A program made the position numbers and the translations under genes. Below, piece by piece: positions 25,650 through 34,643 of a DNA stretch of 64,000 nt. Within the stretch, counting starts at the first letter, position 1. Each line of letters begins with the position of its first letter. The DNA is from JBJXHG01 sp046160865 (GTDB lineage Bacteria > Planctomycetota > UBA1135 > GCA-002686595): positions 1 through 64,000 of the forward strand of contig JBJXHG010000191.1 of NCBI GenBank assembly GCA_046160865.1. The letters are read 5' to 3'. The notes below the pieces were generated by a model that saw only the letters and a list, made by a program, of their open reading frames with translations, made no database searches and had not been told where the DNA came from.

Positions 25650-26704
25650 GGGTTCCGGAACCTTCCGTGGATCGACGATGGGGCGATCACTCGCTCCGCC
25701 GACTTCGATGGAGTCCGCTCGTGCACGCCGAGCGACGAAGGTCCGCTGCTACGGACCGACGGCGCACAAACATGACCAACGGCATCGGGGGGGCGGATGC
25801 GTCGCAGCCAGGGGACTCGGGTATCGGGGGGATCGAGGCTCACACGCCCGGGTCAGCGCATTGGGGGAACGCGCTGTGGCGCGCGCACGATTCCGAAGGA
25901 CGCGCCTACGATTCGTGCAGAAAAGCGCCGGACCGGGAGAGGGAGATCGGGGGGTGCGCTGCGCGTGCTCGCGGCTCGCACTCGCGCGTCGCGCGCGCGA
26001 ATGCAACCACGAACCTGTTCAGAGCGGCCGGGGAGAATAACGGCGTCCGTACGAAGGGTCAACGGCGCACGGACGAGACGTTCTGCTCCACGGGCCTGGA
26101 AGCCACCGGCTGCCAGGCAGTCGCCGGATACCCGTGCACGTGCGAACGGTTACCGATCGGCGCGGAGCGATCGCGCGGCAGCCACCGCGATGGGTGACTC
26201 GATGTAGCGCGCTGGCACCGAGTGCGCATCCACGTATCGAGTTCCCGTCCAGCGGTGCTCGTGCCCGGCGCCCTGGAGTTTGCCGGCAACCATCGTGGCA
26301 ATGTGTGGAAGGCGAACGCGACGGCGACGCTGCGGCGCCTCGTCGGGTGCGCAGGGGGCGTGAGCCGTGCGCTTGCCGTTCTCGTAGTAGCTGCTGGCGT
26401 TCTGGACCGGACTGAGTCGTCCGCCGCGGCACGCGCGTCACACATCACACGCGTCACACATTGATGTTAGTCTGCGCAGGCAAGGAGAGAGAGTTGCAGA
26501 TCGACGTCCCGCTCGCACGGACGCTTGAGCACTCGCGCGTTCGATCGGCCCGCTGGGCGCCATCGTTCGCGCACGAGTCCAGCTGCGCCGTAGTCGCCGA
26601 TGACCCGTTCGACATGAACGGGGTGCCCGCGACCGAGTTCATTCGTGCTCGGCGCACGTGTTCGAGGTCGGCGACTCGCCGCACGCTGAGTCTGGGCACG
26701 TTGC
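25650..26704. other. Gene-free ~1.05-kb region before the sigma-kinase pair
   Basis: No reading frame here has recognisable domains or membrane and signal features. A direct repeat CGCGTCACACA occurs at 26434-26444 and 26450-26460 (16-bp period), followed by a short AAGGAG-preceded frame (about 26494-26712) that runs into the sigma start and is probably not translated. The base composition is less extreme than in the flanks. It may hold the regulatory region of the sigma factor. Confidence 0.5.
26434..26460 (+). promoter_or_regulatory. Tandem 11-bp direct repeat upstream of the sigma factor
   Basis: CGCGTCACACA occurs twice with a 16-bp period, 245 bases 5' of the sigma ATG. Direct repeats of this spacing are common operator or activator sites, but no protein can be named. 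Confidence 0.3.
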
Positions 26705-27430
26705 ATGGATGAGCCGCGCGCCGAGTTCGCGGCCACGCGCTGGAGCTTGGTGGCGCGCGCTGCGTCTCCGAACTCTCCCGGCGCGCGTGAAGCACTGGAG
26801 GAGCTCTGTCGCGCGTATTGGTGGCCGCTGTACGTATACCTTCGACGCCGTGGACAGACGGGAGACGACGCGGCCGATCTCGTCCAAGGACTCTTCGCCC
26901 AACTTATCGAGCGCGGCCGCCTCGCCCACGTGGATCCGAATTGCGGTCGCTTTCGAGCCTGGCTCCTTTCCGCTCTCAAATTCCATCTCTCACATGAGCG
27001 CGAGCGCGAGCGCGCCGTCAAACGCGGCGGTCGTCAGTGCCGCGTCCCGCTGGATCCGGACGAAGCCGATCGACGGTGGCTCGAGGTCTCGTGCCGCGAT
27101 CAAGACGCGGAGCGCCTGTTCGAGCGCGTGTGGGCAATCTCTGTGCTCGAGCGAGCGCTCGTCGACGTCGAAGAACAGTACCGTCGCGACGGCAGGTCGG
27201 CGGTTTTCTCGGCGCTCAGGTCGACGCTCGTCGGCGGCTCCGCGTGGGAGGATCTGCGCTCTATCGCGGTTCGTCTCGGCACGTCCACTTCGGACGTCAA
27301 GACATCAGCCTTTCGCCTTCGGAAGGCGTTCGGGCGCGCGATCCGCGCGGAGCTCGCATCGACGCTCACTGACGACAGCCAAGTTGAGGACGAGCTGCGT
27401 GCCCTGTTCGCAGCGCTTGCAGCGAGCTGA
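26705..27430 (+). CDS. Planctomycete-type ECF sigma factor paired with a kinase
   Basis: A 241-residue protein opening EPRAEFAATRWSLVARA, followed by the YWWPLYVYLRRRGQTGDDAADLVQGLFAQLIERG segment and FRAWLLSALKFHLSHERERERAVKRGG. This is the signature of the large planctomycete/acidobacterial ECF group encoded next to Ser/Thr kinases. Region 4 (about residues 170-225) is SAWEDLRSIAVRLGTSTSDVKTSAFRLRKAFGRAIRAEL. In this group the sigma factor is thought to be controlled by phosphorylation from the neighbouring kinase rather than by an anti-sigma factor. The kinase begins 58 bases downstream, so the two are probably co-transcribed. Confidence 0.9.
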   Translation: MDEPRAEFAATRWSLVARAASPNSPGAREALEELCRAYWWPLYVYLRRRGQTGDDAADLVQGLFAQLIERGRLAHVDPNCGRFRAWLLSALKFHLSHERERERAVKRGGRQCRVPLDPDEADRRWLEVSCRDQDAERLFERVWAISVLERALVDVEEQYRRDGRSAVFSALRSTLVGGSAWEDLRSIAVRLGTSTSDVKTSAFRLRKAFGRAIRAELASTLTDDSQVEDELRALFAALAAS

Positions 27431-27488
27431 TTGCGAGAAAGTTTGAAACCTCGTCCTCGACTTTCGTGAGTCCCGCACGGAGCACCAC

Positions 27489-30400
27489 ATGAAACCCACC
27501 CAATGCCCGCGTTGCCATGCACGAATCCCTGCCGACGGTCCTCAAGGTCTGTGCCCGAGCTGCCTCCTCGCGGCGAGCTGGAGTGAACCGGAACTCATCA
27601 TCACATCCGGTGGCGACTCACCGGCCCTGCCGCCTCCGCCGTCCCCCGAGGAGATCCAACCGCTCTTTCCTCATCTGGAGATCGTCCGGCTGCTCGGCCG
27701 CGGCGGAATGGGCGCCGTATACGAAGCGCGGCAGCGAGGTCTCGGTCGCGTCGTCGCCCTGAAACTACTCTGGGCCCCTGCGATCCCGGACGCGGCTTTC
27801 CAGGAGCGCTTCGCGCGCGAAGGACGCGCGCTTGCACAGCTGTCGCACGACAACGTCGTCGCCGTGCACGATGCGGGCAAGTCGGGCCCGTACTACTGGC
27901 TGTTGATGGAGTACGTGGACGGCCCGAACCTGCGACAGGTGCTTCAGACCGGCGCGATCGAACCCGTACGCGCTCTCGCGATCGTCATGCAGATGTGCGC
28001 GGCGCTCGATTACGCACACGAGCACGGCGTCGTTCACCGCGACATCAAGCCAGAGAACGTCCTCCTCACGCGCAACGGCCGCGTCAAGATCGCCGACTTC
28101 GGGCTCGCCAAGATGCTCGCCCGCGAGCCTCACGACGTGTCGCTGACAGGCAGCCTTCAAGCGATGGGGACGCTTCATTACGTGGCGCCCGAGCAGATCG
28201 AGCGACCGAAGGAAGTGGACCATCGAGCTGACATCTATTCGCTTGGTGTCGTTCTCTATGAAGTGCTGACGGGCGAGCTTCCGATCGGCCGCTTCCGGCT
28301 GCCCTCGCGGAAGGCGCAGGTCGATGCTCGGCTCGACGACATCGTTACGAAGGCGCTTCAGAAGGAGCCGGATCGCCGGTATCAGGCCGTGTCGGACGTG
28401 AGCACGGCTGTCGGCAACGTGGTTTCGGGGCGCGGGCGCTCGCAACCGCGCGCGGCACGCGAGATCCATCGCAGGCGCGCCTCCTGGACCCTCATTGCAG
28501 GTGGCGTTGCCGCACTTCTCGTCGTCGGGGTCGTCGGCGCCCAGTTCGGTGTTTTCGGCGCGTCGAAGCCGGCGGCGCTCTCCGCGAAGGAACACCTGGA
28601 GAAGGGGCGCGCGCTCATCGGGTCCGTGGCGACGATCGTCGATGGCGTCGGTCATCTCGATTCCGCGTACACGCTGGACCCGACGCTTGCGGAGATCGAG
28701 TCCCTGTCGTCCAAGTCGAGGTTCGAAGCCGTCGATCAGCTCCTCCTCAAGGGGCGGACGCAAGAGGCCGTCCTTCTCGCGCGCCTTGGTCAAACGCAGT
28801 TTCCCGGCGACCGGAACGACGCGCTCGTCCAGCGAGCGGAATCGATGGCCGCGGCGCACGTCGCGAGCGTCGTCCGCATCTCGTCACCGGCGGATGGCGC
28901 GGTGATCGGGGGGCGCGAGCTCGTTCTGCGTGGCGACATCACGCGCTCGGACTTTGACGGGACGCTTTCGATCGACGGGGTGATCCTCCAGCCGATCGGG
29001 TCCAGGTTCGAGCACGAGCTCCACGATCTCGCGGACGGCGCGCGATCGGTGACCGTGCTCGTCACGGATCGTGGCGGGTTCGCGCTGCCGCTGACGCGCA
29101 ACTTCGTCGTCGACACGACAAAGCCTGAGCTAAGCGTGAGCTTGGTGAGCGACGAGATCGTGCCGACGTCATTCGTGTTGCGCGGCAAGGTCGGAGATTC
29201 GACGAAGACGACGATCAAAGCCCTCGGTCGCGAGATTCAGCGCGACGGAAGTGGAGACTGGGACCTAGCGCTCTCTCTCGAGGAGGGCCGGCGGGAGTTC
29301 GACGTCGTCGCTACCGACGCGCTGGGCCGCGAGACCAAGTCGACGGTCCGTGTGATTGTGGACGCGACCGCGCCGGTCATCGACTCTCTCGAGATTGGGT
29401 CGGAGATTGTCGTTGGCCGCGCTACCGCGCCCGCGAAGGTGAGGGTCACCGACGATGTGCGGCTGAAGTCGGTCACGTGGGACGGCAAACCGATCGAGGT
29501 CGGCGCCGGAGGAATGGTGACGCTGCCGGTGCGACCAGGCGGCGACGACGGCGCATCGAGTCGTCACGCGCTCGAAGCGGTCGATCACGCCGGCAACAAG
29601 GCTCCGGCGGAGATCCTCGTGCGCCACGACGTTACGTCACCGGCAATCGAGTTCGATGCGGCAGACGACGAAGCGATCGTCGGCACGACCTACACGGTGA
29701 GCGTGAAGGCGAAGGATCGATCGAGTTGCGTCCTGATCGTCAACGGCGTCGAGCAGGATCCTCCGGTCGACGGAACTTTTCACGCGCGAGTCGCGATTCC
29801 GCGCGACCGTTTAGTTGGCTCGACGTATCCGTTGAATCTCGAGGTGCGCGACGACGCGAACAACAAAGCTCCCGGCAAGAAGACGCTGAAGCTGGTCGAA
29901 GCGTGCGTGGATTGCAACGGGAGCGCGAAGTGCGCGAAGTGCAGCGGAACCGGCGAAGTCTCGAAGGGCTGCAGAGGCAAGGGTTGCAAGGGCGGTCAGG
30001 CAACGGGCGACTGCGACTCCTGCAATGGCGATGGCAGGGCCGCGTGCGTGTCCTGCAACGGCTTGGGTCACGGGCCTCGGGAAACCTGCGTCCTGTGCGG
30101 TGGCGGAGGAAGAGTGCCGTGCGAGCGTTGCACTGGAACCGGACGTGTCCCGGACAAGTGCTCGAACCCGAACTGCGAGAATGGAGTTCACATCTGGAAC
30201 GATGGTATACGTAACCGCAGAGCGGACTGCCCTAAGTGCGAGGGCGGGATCCAGCAATACATCTGCAGGGAGTGCAAGGGGAAGAACAACAACACGGTGT
30301 TGTGCGGCAATTGCGTGAATGGCCAAGCAACGCCGAAGTGTTCTGCTGCGTGCGACAATGGCCGCGTCAATGCGCCGTGCTCGAGCTGCGACGGCCAAAA

Positions 30401-30533
30401 GAAGACTACCGGCACGTGCACAGTGTGCCTAGGAGCGGGCACGAAGCTGGAGAAGTGCCGCACGTGCATCGGCGAGAAGGAATGCAAGCCCTGCGGCGGC
30501 ACCGGCCGCGCTGACAAGGTCAAGAGCAAATAG
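27489..30533 (+). CDS. Membrane Ser/Thr protein kinase with extracytoplasmic Ig-like repeats and a zinc-ribbon array
   Basis: A 1014-residue protein with several parts in order. An N-terminal CPRC...CPSC zinc ribbon (Cys 6, 9, 22, 25). A Hanks-type kinase domain (~61-310): GRGGMG 70-75, Lys92, HRDIKPEN 183-190, DFG 203-205, APE 233-235. A single membrane helix (~333-356). A helical stretch to ~455. Ig/Big-like repeats (~456-800; DTTKPELSVSL, VDATAPVIDSL, HDVTSPAIEF). From residue ~806 to the end, ~14 CxxC pairs with GxG spacing as in the DnaJ zinc-finger domain. All catalytic residues are present. ATG at 27489 has GGAG eight bases upstream. The zinc array would lie outside the cytoplasm, which is unusual; its ligand is unknown. 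Confidence 0.9.
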   Translation: MKPTQCPRCHARIPADGPQGLCPSCLLAASWSEPELIITSGGDSPALPPPPSPEEIQPLFPHLEIVRLLGRGGMGAVYEARQRGLGRVVALKLLWAPAIPDAAFQERFAREGRALAQLSHDNVVAVHDAGKSGPYYWLLMEYVDGPNLRQVLQTGAIEPVRALAIVMQMCAALDYAHEHGVVHRDIKPENVLLTRNGRVKIADFGLAKMLAREPHDVSLTGSLQAMGTLHYVAPEQIERPKEVDHRADIYSLGVVLYEVLTGELPIGRFRLPSRKAQVDARLDDIVTKALQKEPDRRYQAVSDVSTAVGNVVSGRGRSQPRAAREIHRRRASWTLIAGGVAALLVVGVVGAQFGVFGASKPAALSAKEHLEKGRALIGSVATIVDGVGHLDSAYTLDPTLAEIESLSSKSRFEAVDQLLLKGRTQEAVLLARLGQTQFPGDRNDALVQRAESMAAAHVASVVRISSPADGAVIGGRELVLRGDITRSDFDGTLSIDGVILQPIGSRFEHELHDLADGARSVTVLVTDRGGFALPLTRNFVVDTTKPELSVSLVSDEIVPTSFVLRGKVGDSTKTTIKALGREIQRDGSGDWDLALSLEEGRREFDVVATDALGRETKSTVRVIVDATAPVIDSLEIGSEIVVGRATAPAKVRVTDDVRLKSVTWDGKPIEVGAGGMVTLPVRPGGDDGASSRHALEAVDHAGNKAPAEILVRHDVTSPAIEFDAADDEAIVGTTYTVSVKAKDRSSCVLIVNGVEQDPPVDGTFHARVAIPRDRLVGSTYPLNLEVRDDANNKAPGKKTLKLVEACVDCNGSAKCAKCSGTGEVSKGCRGKGCKGGQATGDCDSCNGDGRAACVSCNGLGHGPRETCVLCGGGGRVPCERCTGTGRVPDKCSNPNCENGVHIWNDGIRNRRADCPKCEGGIQQYICRECKGKNNNTVLCGNCVNGQATPKCSAACDNGRVNAPCSSCDGQKKTTGTCTVCLGAGTKLEKCRTCIGEKECKPCGGTGRADKVKSK

Positions 30534-30556
30534 AGCGCGACGCTCGATTGCGATAC

Positions 30557-30587
30557 CGCCCGCGCGAGCGACGTACTCGCGCGGGCG
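30557..30587. terminator. Bidirectional terminator between kinase and uracil-DNA glycosylase genes
   Basis: A perfect 12-bp stem (30557-30568 with 30576-30587) with a 7-base loop lies between the convergent stops at 30533 and 30594. No long T-tract is present on either side, so efficiency is uncertain. Confidence 0.65.
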
Positions 30588-30593
30588 AGTCGT

Positions 30594-31430
30594 TCACGGC
30601 GTCTTGTCGGACGGCGGCGGCTTCTCATCCGCCGCACGCGGCGGTGGAGGCACGAGCCCGATCTCGCGCATCGCCACCTGGATGTCCTTCCAGCACTCCT
30701 TCTTCTCGCCCGGGCTGCGCAGCAGGTAGGCGGGGTGGAAGGTCGGCACGATCTTGCGGCCGTTGCGCACGTGCACGCGCCCGCGCATGGCTCCCATCGA
30801 CGCGACTTCTTGCAGCACGTGCATCGCGGCGTGACGACCGAGCGGGATGATCATCTTGGGGTCGACGAGCTCGACTTGGCGGTCGAGCCACGGCGTGCAG
30901 GTCGCCTTCTCGTCCGGGCTCGGCTCGCGGTTGTTCGGCGGACGGCACTTGAGCACGTTCGCGATCGTCACGTCCGCGCGCGGAATGCCCATACCCTTCG
31001 TGATGATGTCCGTGAGCAGCTGGCCCGCGCGCCCGACGAACGGCACGCCCTGTCGATCCTCGTCCGCGCCCGGTGCTTCGCCGACGAAGAAGAGTCCGCT
31101 CGTGCCCTGGCCGTCCATGAAGACCGTCTGGGTGCGCGTCTCGCACAGCGTGCAGGCCTCGCACTGCGCGACGGCGGCGCGCAGCTCGTCGAGCGTGCGG
31201 CACGCGGCCGCTTGGCTGCGCACGTCCTCGGCGCTGCGCGCGGGACCGCTCGGCGCCGATTCCGAAAGCGGCGCGGCTGCGTCGCCGTCGCCCGGCGCGG
31301 GCTTCTGCTTCGCCTGCGCGGCTTCGCGCCGGACGCCGAGCGCGCGCTGGCGTCGCGCGTGCGCAGCCGCGGCGCGTGTCAGGGCTTTCAGTTCCTCGCG
31401 GAGCTCGTCCACGCGCGCAAGGTAAGGCAC
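30594..31430 (-). CDS. Family 4 uracil-DNA glycosylase
   Basis: A 278-residue protein that removes uracil from DNA as the first step of base-excision repair. The catalytic domain occupies ~85-265: CEACTLC (two iron-sulfur ligands), motif GEAPGADEDRQGVPFVGRAGQLL, NVLKCRPPNNREP and CTPWL (the other two ligands), IIPLGRHAA and motif HPAYLLR. Together these define the [4Fe-4S] family 4 enzymes. The N-terminal ~80 residues are Ala/Arg-rich and low-complexity, as often in planctomycete homologues. The GTG at 31430 is possible; another GTG six codons in is equally good. Divergent from the TPR gene at 31518. Confidence 0.92.
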   Translation of the reverse strand: MPYLARVDELREELKALTRAAAAHARRQRALGVRREAAQAKQKPAPGDGDAAAPLSESAPSGPARSAEDVRSQAAACRTLDELRAAVAQCEACTLCETRTQTVFMDGQGTSGLFFVGEAPGADEDRQGVPFVGRAGQLLTDIITKGMGIPRADVTIANVLKCRPPNNREPSPDEKATCTPWLDRQVELVDPKMIIPLGRHAAMHVLQEVASMGAMRGRVHVRNGRKIVPTFHPAYLLRSPGEKKECWKDIQVAMREIGLVPPPPRAADEKPPPSDKTP

Positions 31431-31517
31431 GCGGCGCTCGCAAGAAAGCGCGCGGATGGGCGGCGGCGTCGGCTCGAGCTCGCCAACGCGCGCCGCTCAC
31501 CGTAACGTCGCGCCGTC

Positions 31518-32822
31518 ATGCGTCCGGTCAGAGCCTCGGAAATCGCGCTCGCGTTGTCGCTCGTCCTACTCGCGAGCTGCTCGCGCGACGGCGCGTCCGG
31601 CAGCGAGTCCGGTTCCGCGGACGCGAGCGTCGCGTCCTCCGCTGCGCGCTCGAAGCGCGCGAGCCGCAGCACGAGCGCGGGTCTCGTGCTCCTGCGCGGC
31701 CACCTCGACTTCGGCCGGCTGGCCGAGGCGCTCGCGCTGACGGACGAGATCGCGCGCGCCGAGGGCGAAGCGCCCGTGCTGCGCGCGCGGCTCGCCGCGC
31801 TGTCGGGCAAGACGATCGACGCGCTGCGCAACCTCGAGAGCGCGCGCGCGGCGAATCCGTCCGACCCCGACCTCTACGCGACCGCGGCCGAGATCTACGC
31901 CATCGCGGAGCGCAAGGAGACCGCGTGGAGCGAGCTCGAGCGCGGTGAGAAAGCGTGCGGCCTCGCGCCGGAGATCCTGCGCGCGAAAGGCATCCTCTGG
32001 CTCACGCGCGAGGGCGGAGCTGCGCGCGCGCTCGGCTACCTCGAGGAAGCGCGCCGTGCCGATCCGACGCTGCCCTACTGCGACCGCGCGCTCGCGCAAG
32101 CGCACGTGCTCGTCGCGAAGGACGCGGCGCGCGCGGGCGATTGGCAGGTGGCACTCGCGTCCGCGCAGCGCTCGATCGAGCACGATCCCGACGACACCGA
32201 CGTGCGCCGCTTCCTCGCGGACGCGCGCTCGGCGAACGGCGACTTCGACGGCGCGCTCGCGATCCTCGTCGAGCTCGCGGCCGCGGGCGAGCCGTTGCAG
32301 GGCGATCTCGCGTCGACGCACAAGCGCGCCGCGATGGCCTGTCTCATCCGGCGCGAGCGCGAGCGGGCGCTCGAGCATTTCGCCGCCGCGCGCCGTTACG
32401 GGCTCGGTGACGACGAGCTCGGCACGGGCGCGCGCTTGCTCGACGAGGAAGCGCAAGCGCAAGTCGAGAAAGGTGTCGCGGCGTACGAACGCAGCGATCT
32501 CGACGCCGCCGAACGCAGCTTTCGCGCGTCGCTCGCGTGCCAACCGGATTCGCCGACCGCGCAGAACCACCTGGCCGTGGTGCTCTTCCAGCGCCGCTCG
32601 TTCGCCGAAGCGGCCGAGCTCTGGCAGCGCGTGCTCGCGACGGCGTTGAAGGAAGGGCTCGACCTGCCGGAGCCCGTGCACCTCAATCTCGCCAAGGCGC
32701 AATTCCAAGCCGGCGATCCGACGGCCGCGCGCGCGACGCTCGAGGCGTATCTCGCGCGCACGCCCGACGGCACGTGGGCCGAGCCGACGCAGCAGATGCT
32801 CACGTTGCTCGACGCCAGATAG
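31518..32822 (+). CDS. TPR-repeat lipoprotein
   Basis: A 434-residue protein with a lipoprotein signal (lipobox LLASC, Cys ~21) and a Ser/Ala-rich linker. It then has about nine TPR-like helix pairs (residues ~55-430), for instance LRNLESARAANPSDPDLYATAAEIYAI, AQRSIEHDPDDTDVRRFLADARSANGDF and AERSFRASLACQPDSPTAQNHLAVVLF. It is probably anchored in a membrane facing the periplasm and used for protein contacts. It stands alone, convergent with the lipoprotein gene ending at 33098; the R1 repeat lies between the two stops. Specific role unknown. Confidence 0.8.
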   Translation: MRPVRASEIALALSLVLLASCSRDGASGSESGSADASVASSAARSKRASRSTSAGLVLLRGHLDFGRLAEALALTDEIARAEGEAPVLRARLAALSGKTIDALRNLESARAANPSDPDLYATAAEIYAIAERKETAWSELERGEKACGLAPEILRAKGILWLTREGGAARALGYLEEARRADPTLPYCDRALAQAHVLVAKDAARAGDWQVALASAQRSIEHDPDDTDVRRFLADARSANGDFDGALAILVELAAAGEPLQGDLASTHKRAAMACLIRRERERALEHFAAARRYGLGDDELGTGARLLDEEAQAQVEKGVAAYERSDLDAAERSFRASLACQPDSPTAQNHLAVVLFQRRSFAEAAELWQRVLATALKEGLDLPEPVHLNLAKAQFQAGDPTAARATLEAYLARTPDGTWAEPTQQMLTLLDAR

Positions 32823-32845
32823 CGCGTAGTGCGCCTTGCGCACGA

Positions 32846-33070
32846 AGCGCTTTAAACGGCGGGGACCCCTTGCAGCTGCCTACGCTCGCTGTGTCTTGCA
32901 TCTCGCGAGCGGTGCCGGGTCCAAGTTGCGCGATTGCGACGGCGTTCGCGTCGACGACGAGTCGGCTCGACTCGTCGTCGCATCCACGCCAAAGCAATCG
33001 AGGCGCAAAGGCAAACTGCAGCGGTCCAGTCGCGCGTTCGCAGCTGCAGCGGGGCCCCGCCGTTTAAGGC
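32846..33070 (-). repeat. R1 palindromic element, copy B
   Basis: Copy B has terminal inverted repeats at 32846-32868 (GCGCTTTAAACGGCGGGG) and about 33048-33070. The interior is homologous to copy A when read on the minus strand: GACTGGACCGCT, TTTGCCTTTG and GGATGCGACGACGAGTC (minus-strand match at 32969-32985) appear in the same order. A central perfect GACGACGAGTC...GACTCGTCGTC palindrome lies at about 32953-32979. The element occupies the intergenic space between two convergent genes (stops at 32822 and 33098) and has no ORF of its own. Confidence 0.8.
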
Positions 33071-33097
33071 GTGCGGCGCGAGGACGCGCCACACGCG

Positions 33098-34486
33098 CTA
33101 GTGCTGCGTGCAATCGGTCGACGACGTGCCGGAGAACTCGAGCGAGATCGTGCGCGTGTAGCGCTCGGCCTCGCCGCGTTTCACACGCAGACCGCCCGCC
33201 GCGTCGACGACGAACGCGTCTCCGGCGAGTCGCCACGTCTGCAGTCGATGCGCTTCGTGCCGAAAGTTCGCCACACAGCGACCGCCGGCCGGAAACGTGA
33301 ACCGGCTCTCCTCGTCTTCGAGCGCGAGCTCGAGCGTCGTTCCCGGTGCGTCGAACGAGCCGTCGTCGCGTTGGATGTGCACGAGACATGTGCCGCGGTA
33401 GACCGATGCCGTCCGACTCCGCCGCTCGTCTCCCGGCTCGCCGCACAGCACGCCGCCGAGGCGCGTCGTGACGGTGCGCACGTTGCTCCCGTACAGCTTT
33501 GCGCCGCGCGCTTCCGCGTCGCCGAAGCACTCGGCCGCCTCGCGCCTCTTCGGCCACCAATCGCGCGGCGGCCGCGGGGCTTCGGGCATGCAGAATGGCG
33601 CGCCGGCTTCGTCGGCGCCGCTCGATCGGGGCACCGCTTGCGACACGATGCGTCGCGGGGTTGCGGCGCGCGTCCCGTGCGTCAGCGCGATCACGTTGTC
33701 GCCGGTGCCGAGCGTGCCGCGCACGCGGATGCGTGCGTGATCGCCATCGATCGACTCGACGTGTACGTCGAGTGCGCCGGTCGCGGCGTCGCTCTCCGTG
33801 CGCGCGACGAGCAGCCACTCGGCGGACAGCGACTTCGGGTTCGCGATGCGCAGGCGTGCGCAGTCGAGGACGAGCCAGAAGCCGGGATCGGGAAGCGTCG
33901 TTGCCGCCGTCCGGATGACGACTGCGGCGGCCGGCTTCGTGCCGTCGTCATTCGCCCCGTGGTACTCGAAGTACTCCGCGCAGTCGTCGGCGCGGGCCAG
34001 CAGACCCACGTGCATCCGGACCTCGAAGTCCATTCCGCTCGACGGCGGCGTCGAGAGCACCCAGAGGTCGTGGACGGGGCCGTACGTCTCTCGACCGTGC
34101 AAGACGAGCTGGTTCTGCAACGTCGGTTGCAAGCAATGCAGCGTCAATTGATCTGCGCCGCGAGGCAGGTCACTCGGGTCGACGATGAGCTTCGTCGCGA
34201 GCGACTGCGTCTCGCCGCTGCGAAGCTCGTGCAGCACGATCGCGAGTTCGCCATCGTCTGTGATCGACACGGCGGGTGTCTGTCCGGCCCTGTCGCAAGC
34301 GAGCTCCCAGCGGCGATCACCTTGCGTGAGCGTGACGCGCGAGCCGGGCAGCACGTCGAGGTCGTCGGTGCGGACGACGATCGAGAGTTGACGCTCGGTG
34401 TTGGTTCGCGGTGAGCACGCGAACGCGATCGCGGCGATTGACGCGGCGACGACAAGCGCGAAATGCTTCGAGTCGAATGCGAGCAT
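33098..34486 (-). CDS. Hypothetical lipoprotein
   Basis: A 462-residue protein. From ATG at 34486 it has a hydrophobic signal (HFALVVAASIAAIAFAC, Cys ~24 as lipobox IAFAC). The rest is mostly beta-type with repeated polar strands (LSIVVRTDDLDVLPGSRVTL, DQLTLHCLQPTL, LDVHVESIDGDHARIRVRG) and several Cys that may form disulfides. I recognise no family. It could be a secreted beta-sandwich protein. There is no obvious ribosome site at the ATG, and a longer N-terminal reading has no coding features. Confidence 0.6.
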   Translation of the reverse strand: MLAFDSKHFALVVAASIAAIAFACSPRTNTERQLSIVVRTDDLDVLPGSRVTLTQGDRRWELACDRAGQTPAVSITDDGELAIVLHELRSGETQSLATKLIVDPSDLPRGADQLTLHCLQPTLQNQLVLHGRETYGPVHDLWVLSTPPSSGMDFEVRMHVGLLARADDCAEYFEYHGANDDGTKPAAAVVIRTAATTLPDPGFWLVLDCARLRIANPKSLSAEWLLVARTESDAATGALDVHVESIDGDHARIRVRGTLGTGDNVIALTHGTRAATPRRIVSQAVPRSSGADEAGAPFCMPEAPRPPRDWWPKRREAAECFGDAEARGAKLYGSNVRTVTTRLGGVLCGEPGDERRSRTASVYRGTCLVHIQRDDGSFDAPGTTLELALEDEESRFTFPAGGRCVANFRHEAHRLQTWRLAGDAFVVDAAGGLRVKRGEAERYTRTISLEFSGTSSTDCTQH

Positions 34487-34643
34487 GGAGAGGCCAATGC
34501 TAGTGCGCCCGGTGCGGCGCGTAACAGCTCTCGCGGACGCAGCGGAGACTAGCACGGAGCATCCGGATAGCGGCTGAGGAGCAAAGGCGCCGCCGTGTTG
34601 TCCGCCCTCCACGCGTTGGGGGGCGTGGGGCCCCACCGCACTG

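Noticed and set aside
25541..26197. Plus-strand frames in the gene-free region
   Set aside because: Composition is that of non-coding GC-rich DNA; no domains, signal or membrane segments.
26494..26712. Short frame with AAGGAG before TTG leading into the sigma factor start
   Set aside because: The translation has no hydrophobic or conserved pattern, and the frame overlaps the sigma ATG. It could be a leader peptide, but there is no support beyond the ribosome-site-like run.
34625..34636. Perfect 12-bp GTGGGGCCCCAC palindrome
   Set aside because: It lacks a loop and T-tract and is short for a GC-rich genome; neither a terminator nor a repeat-family member.
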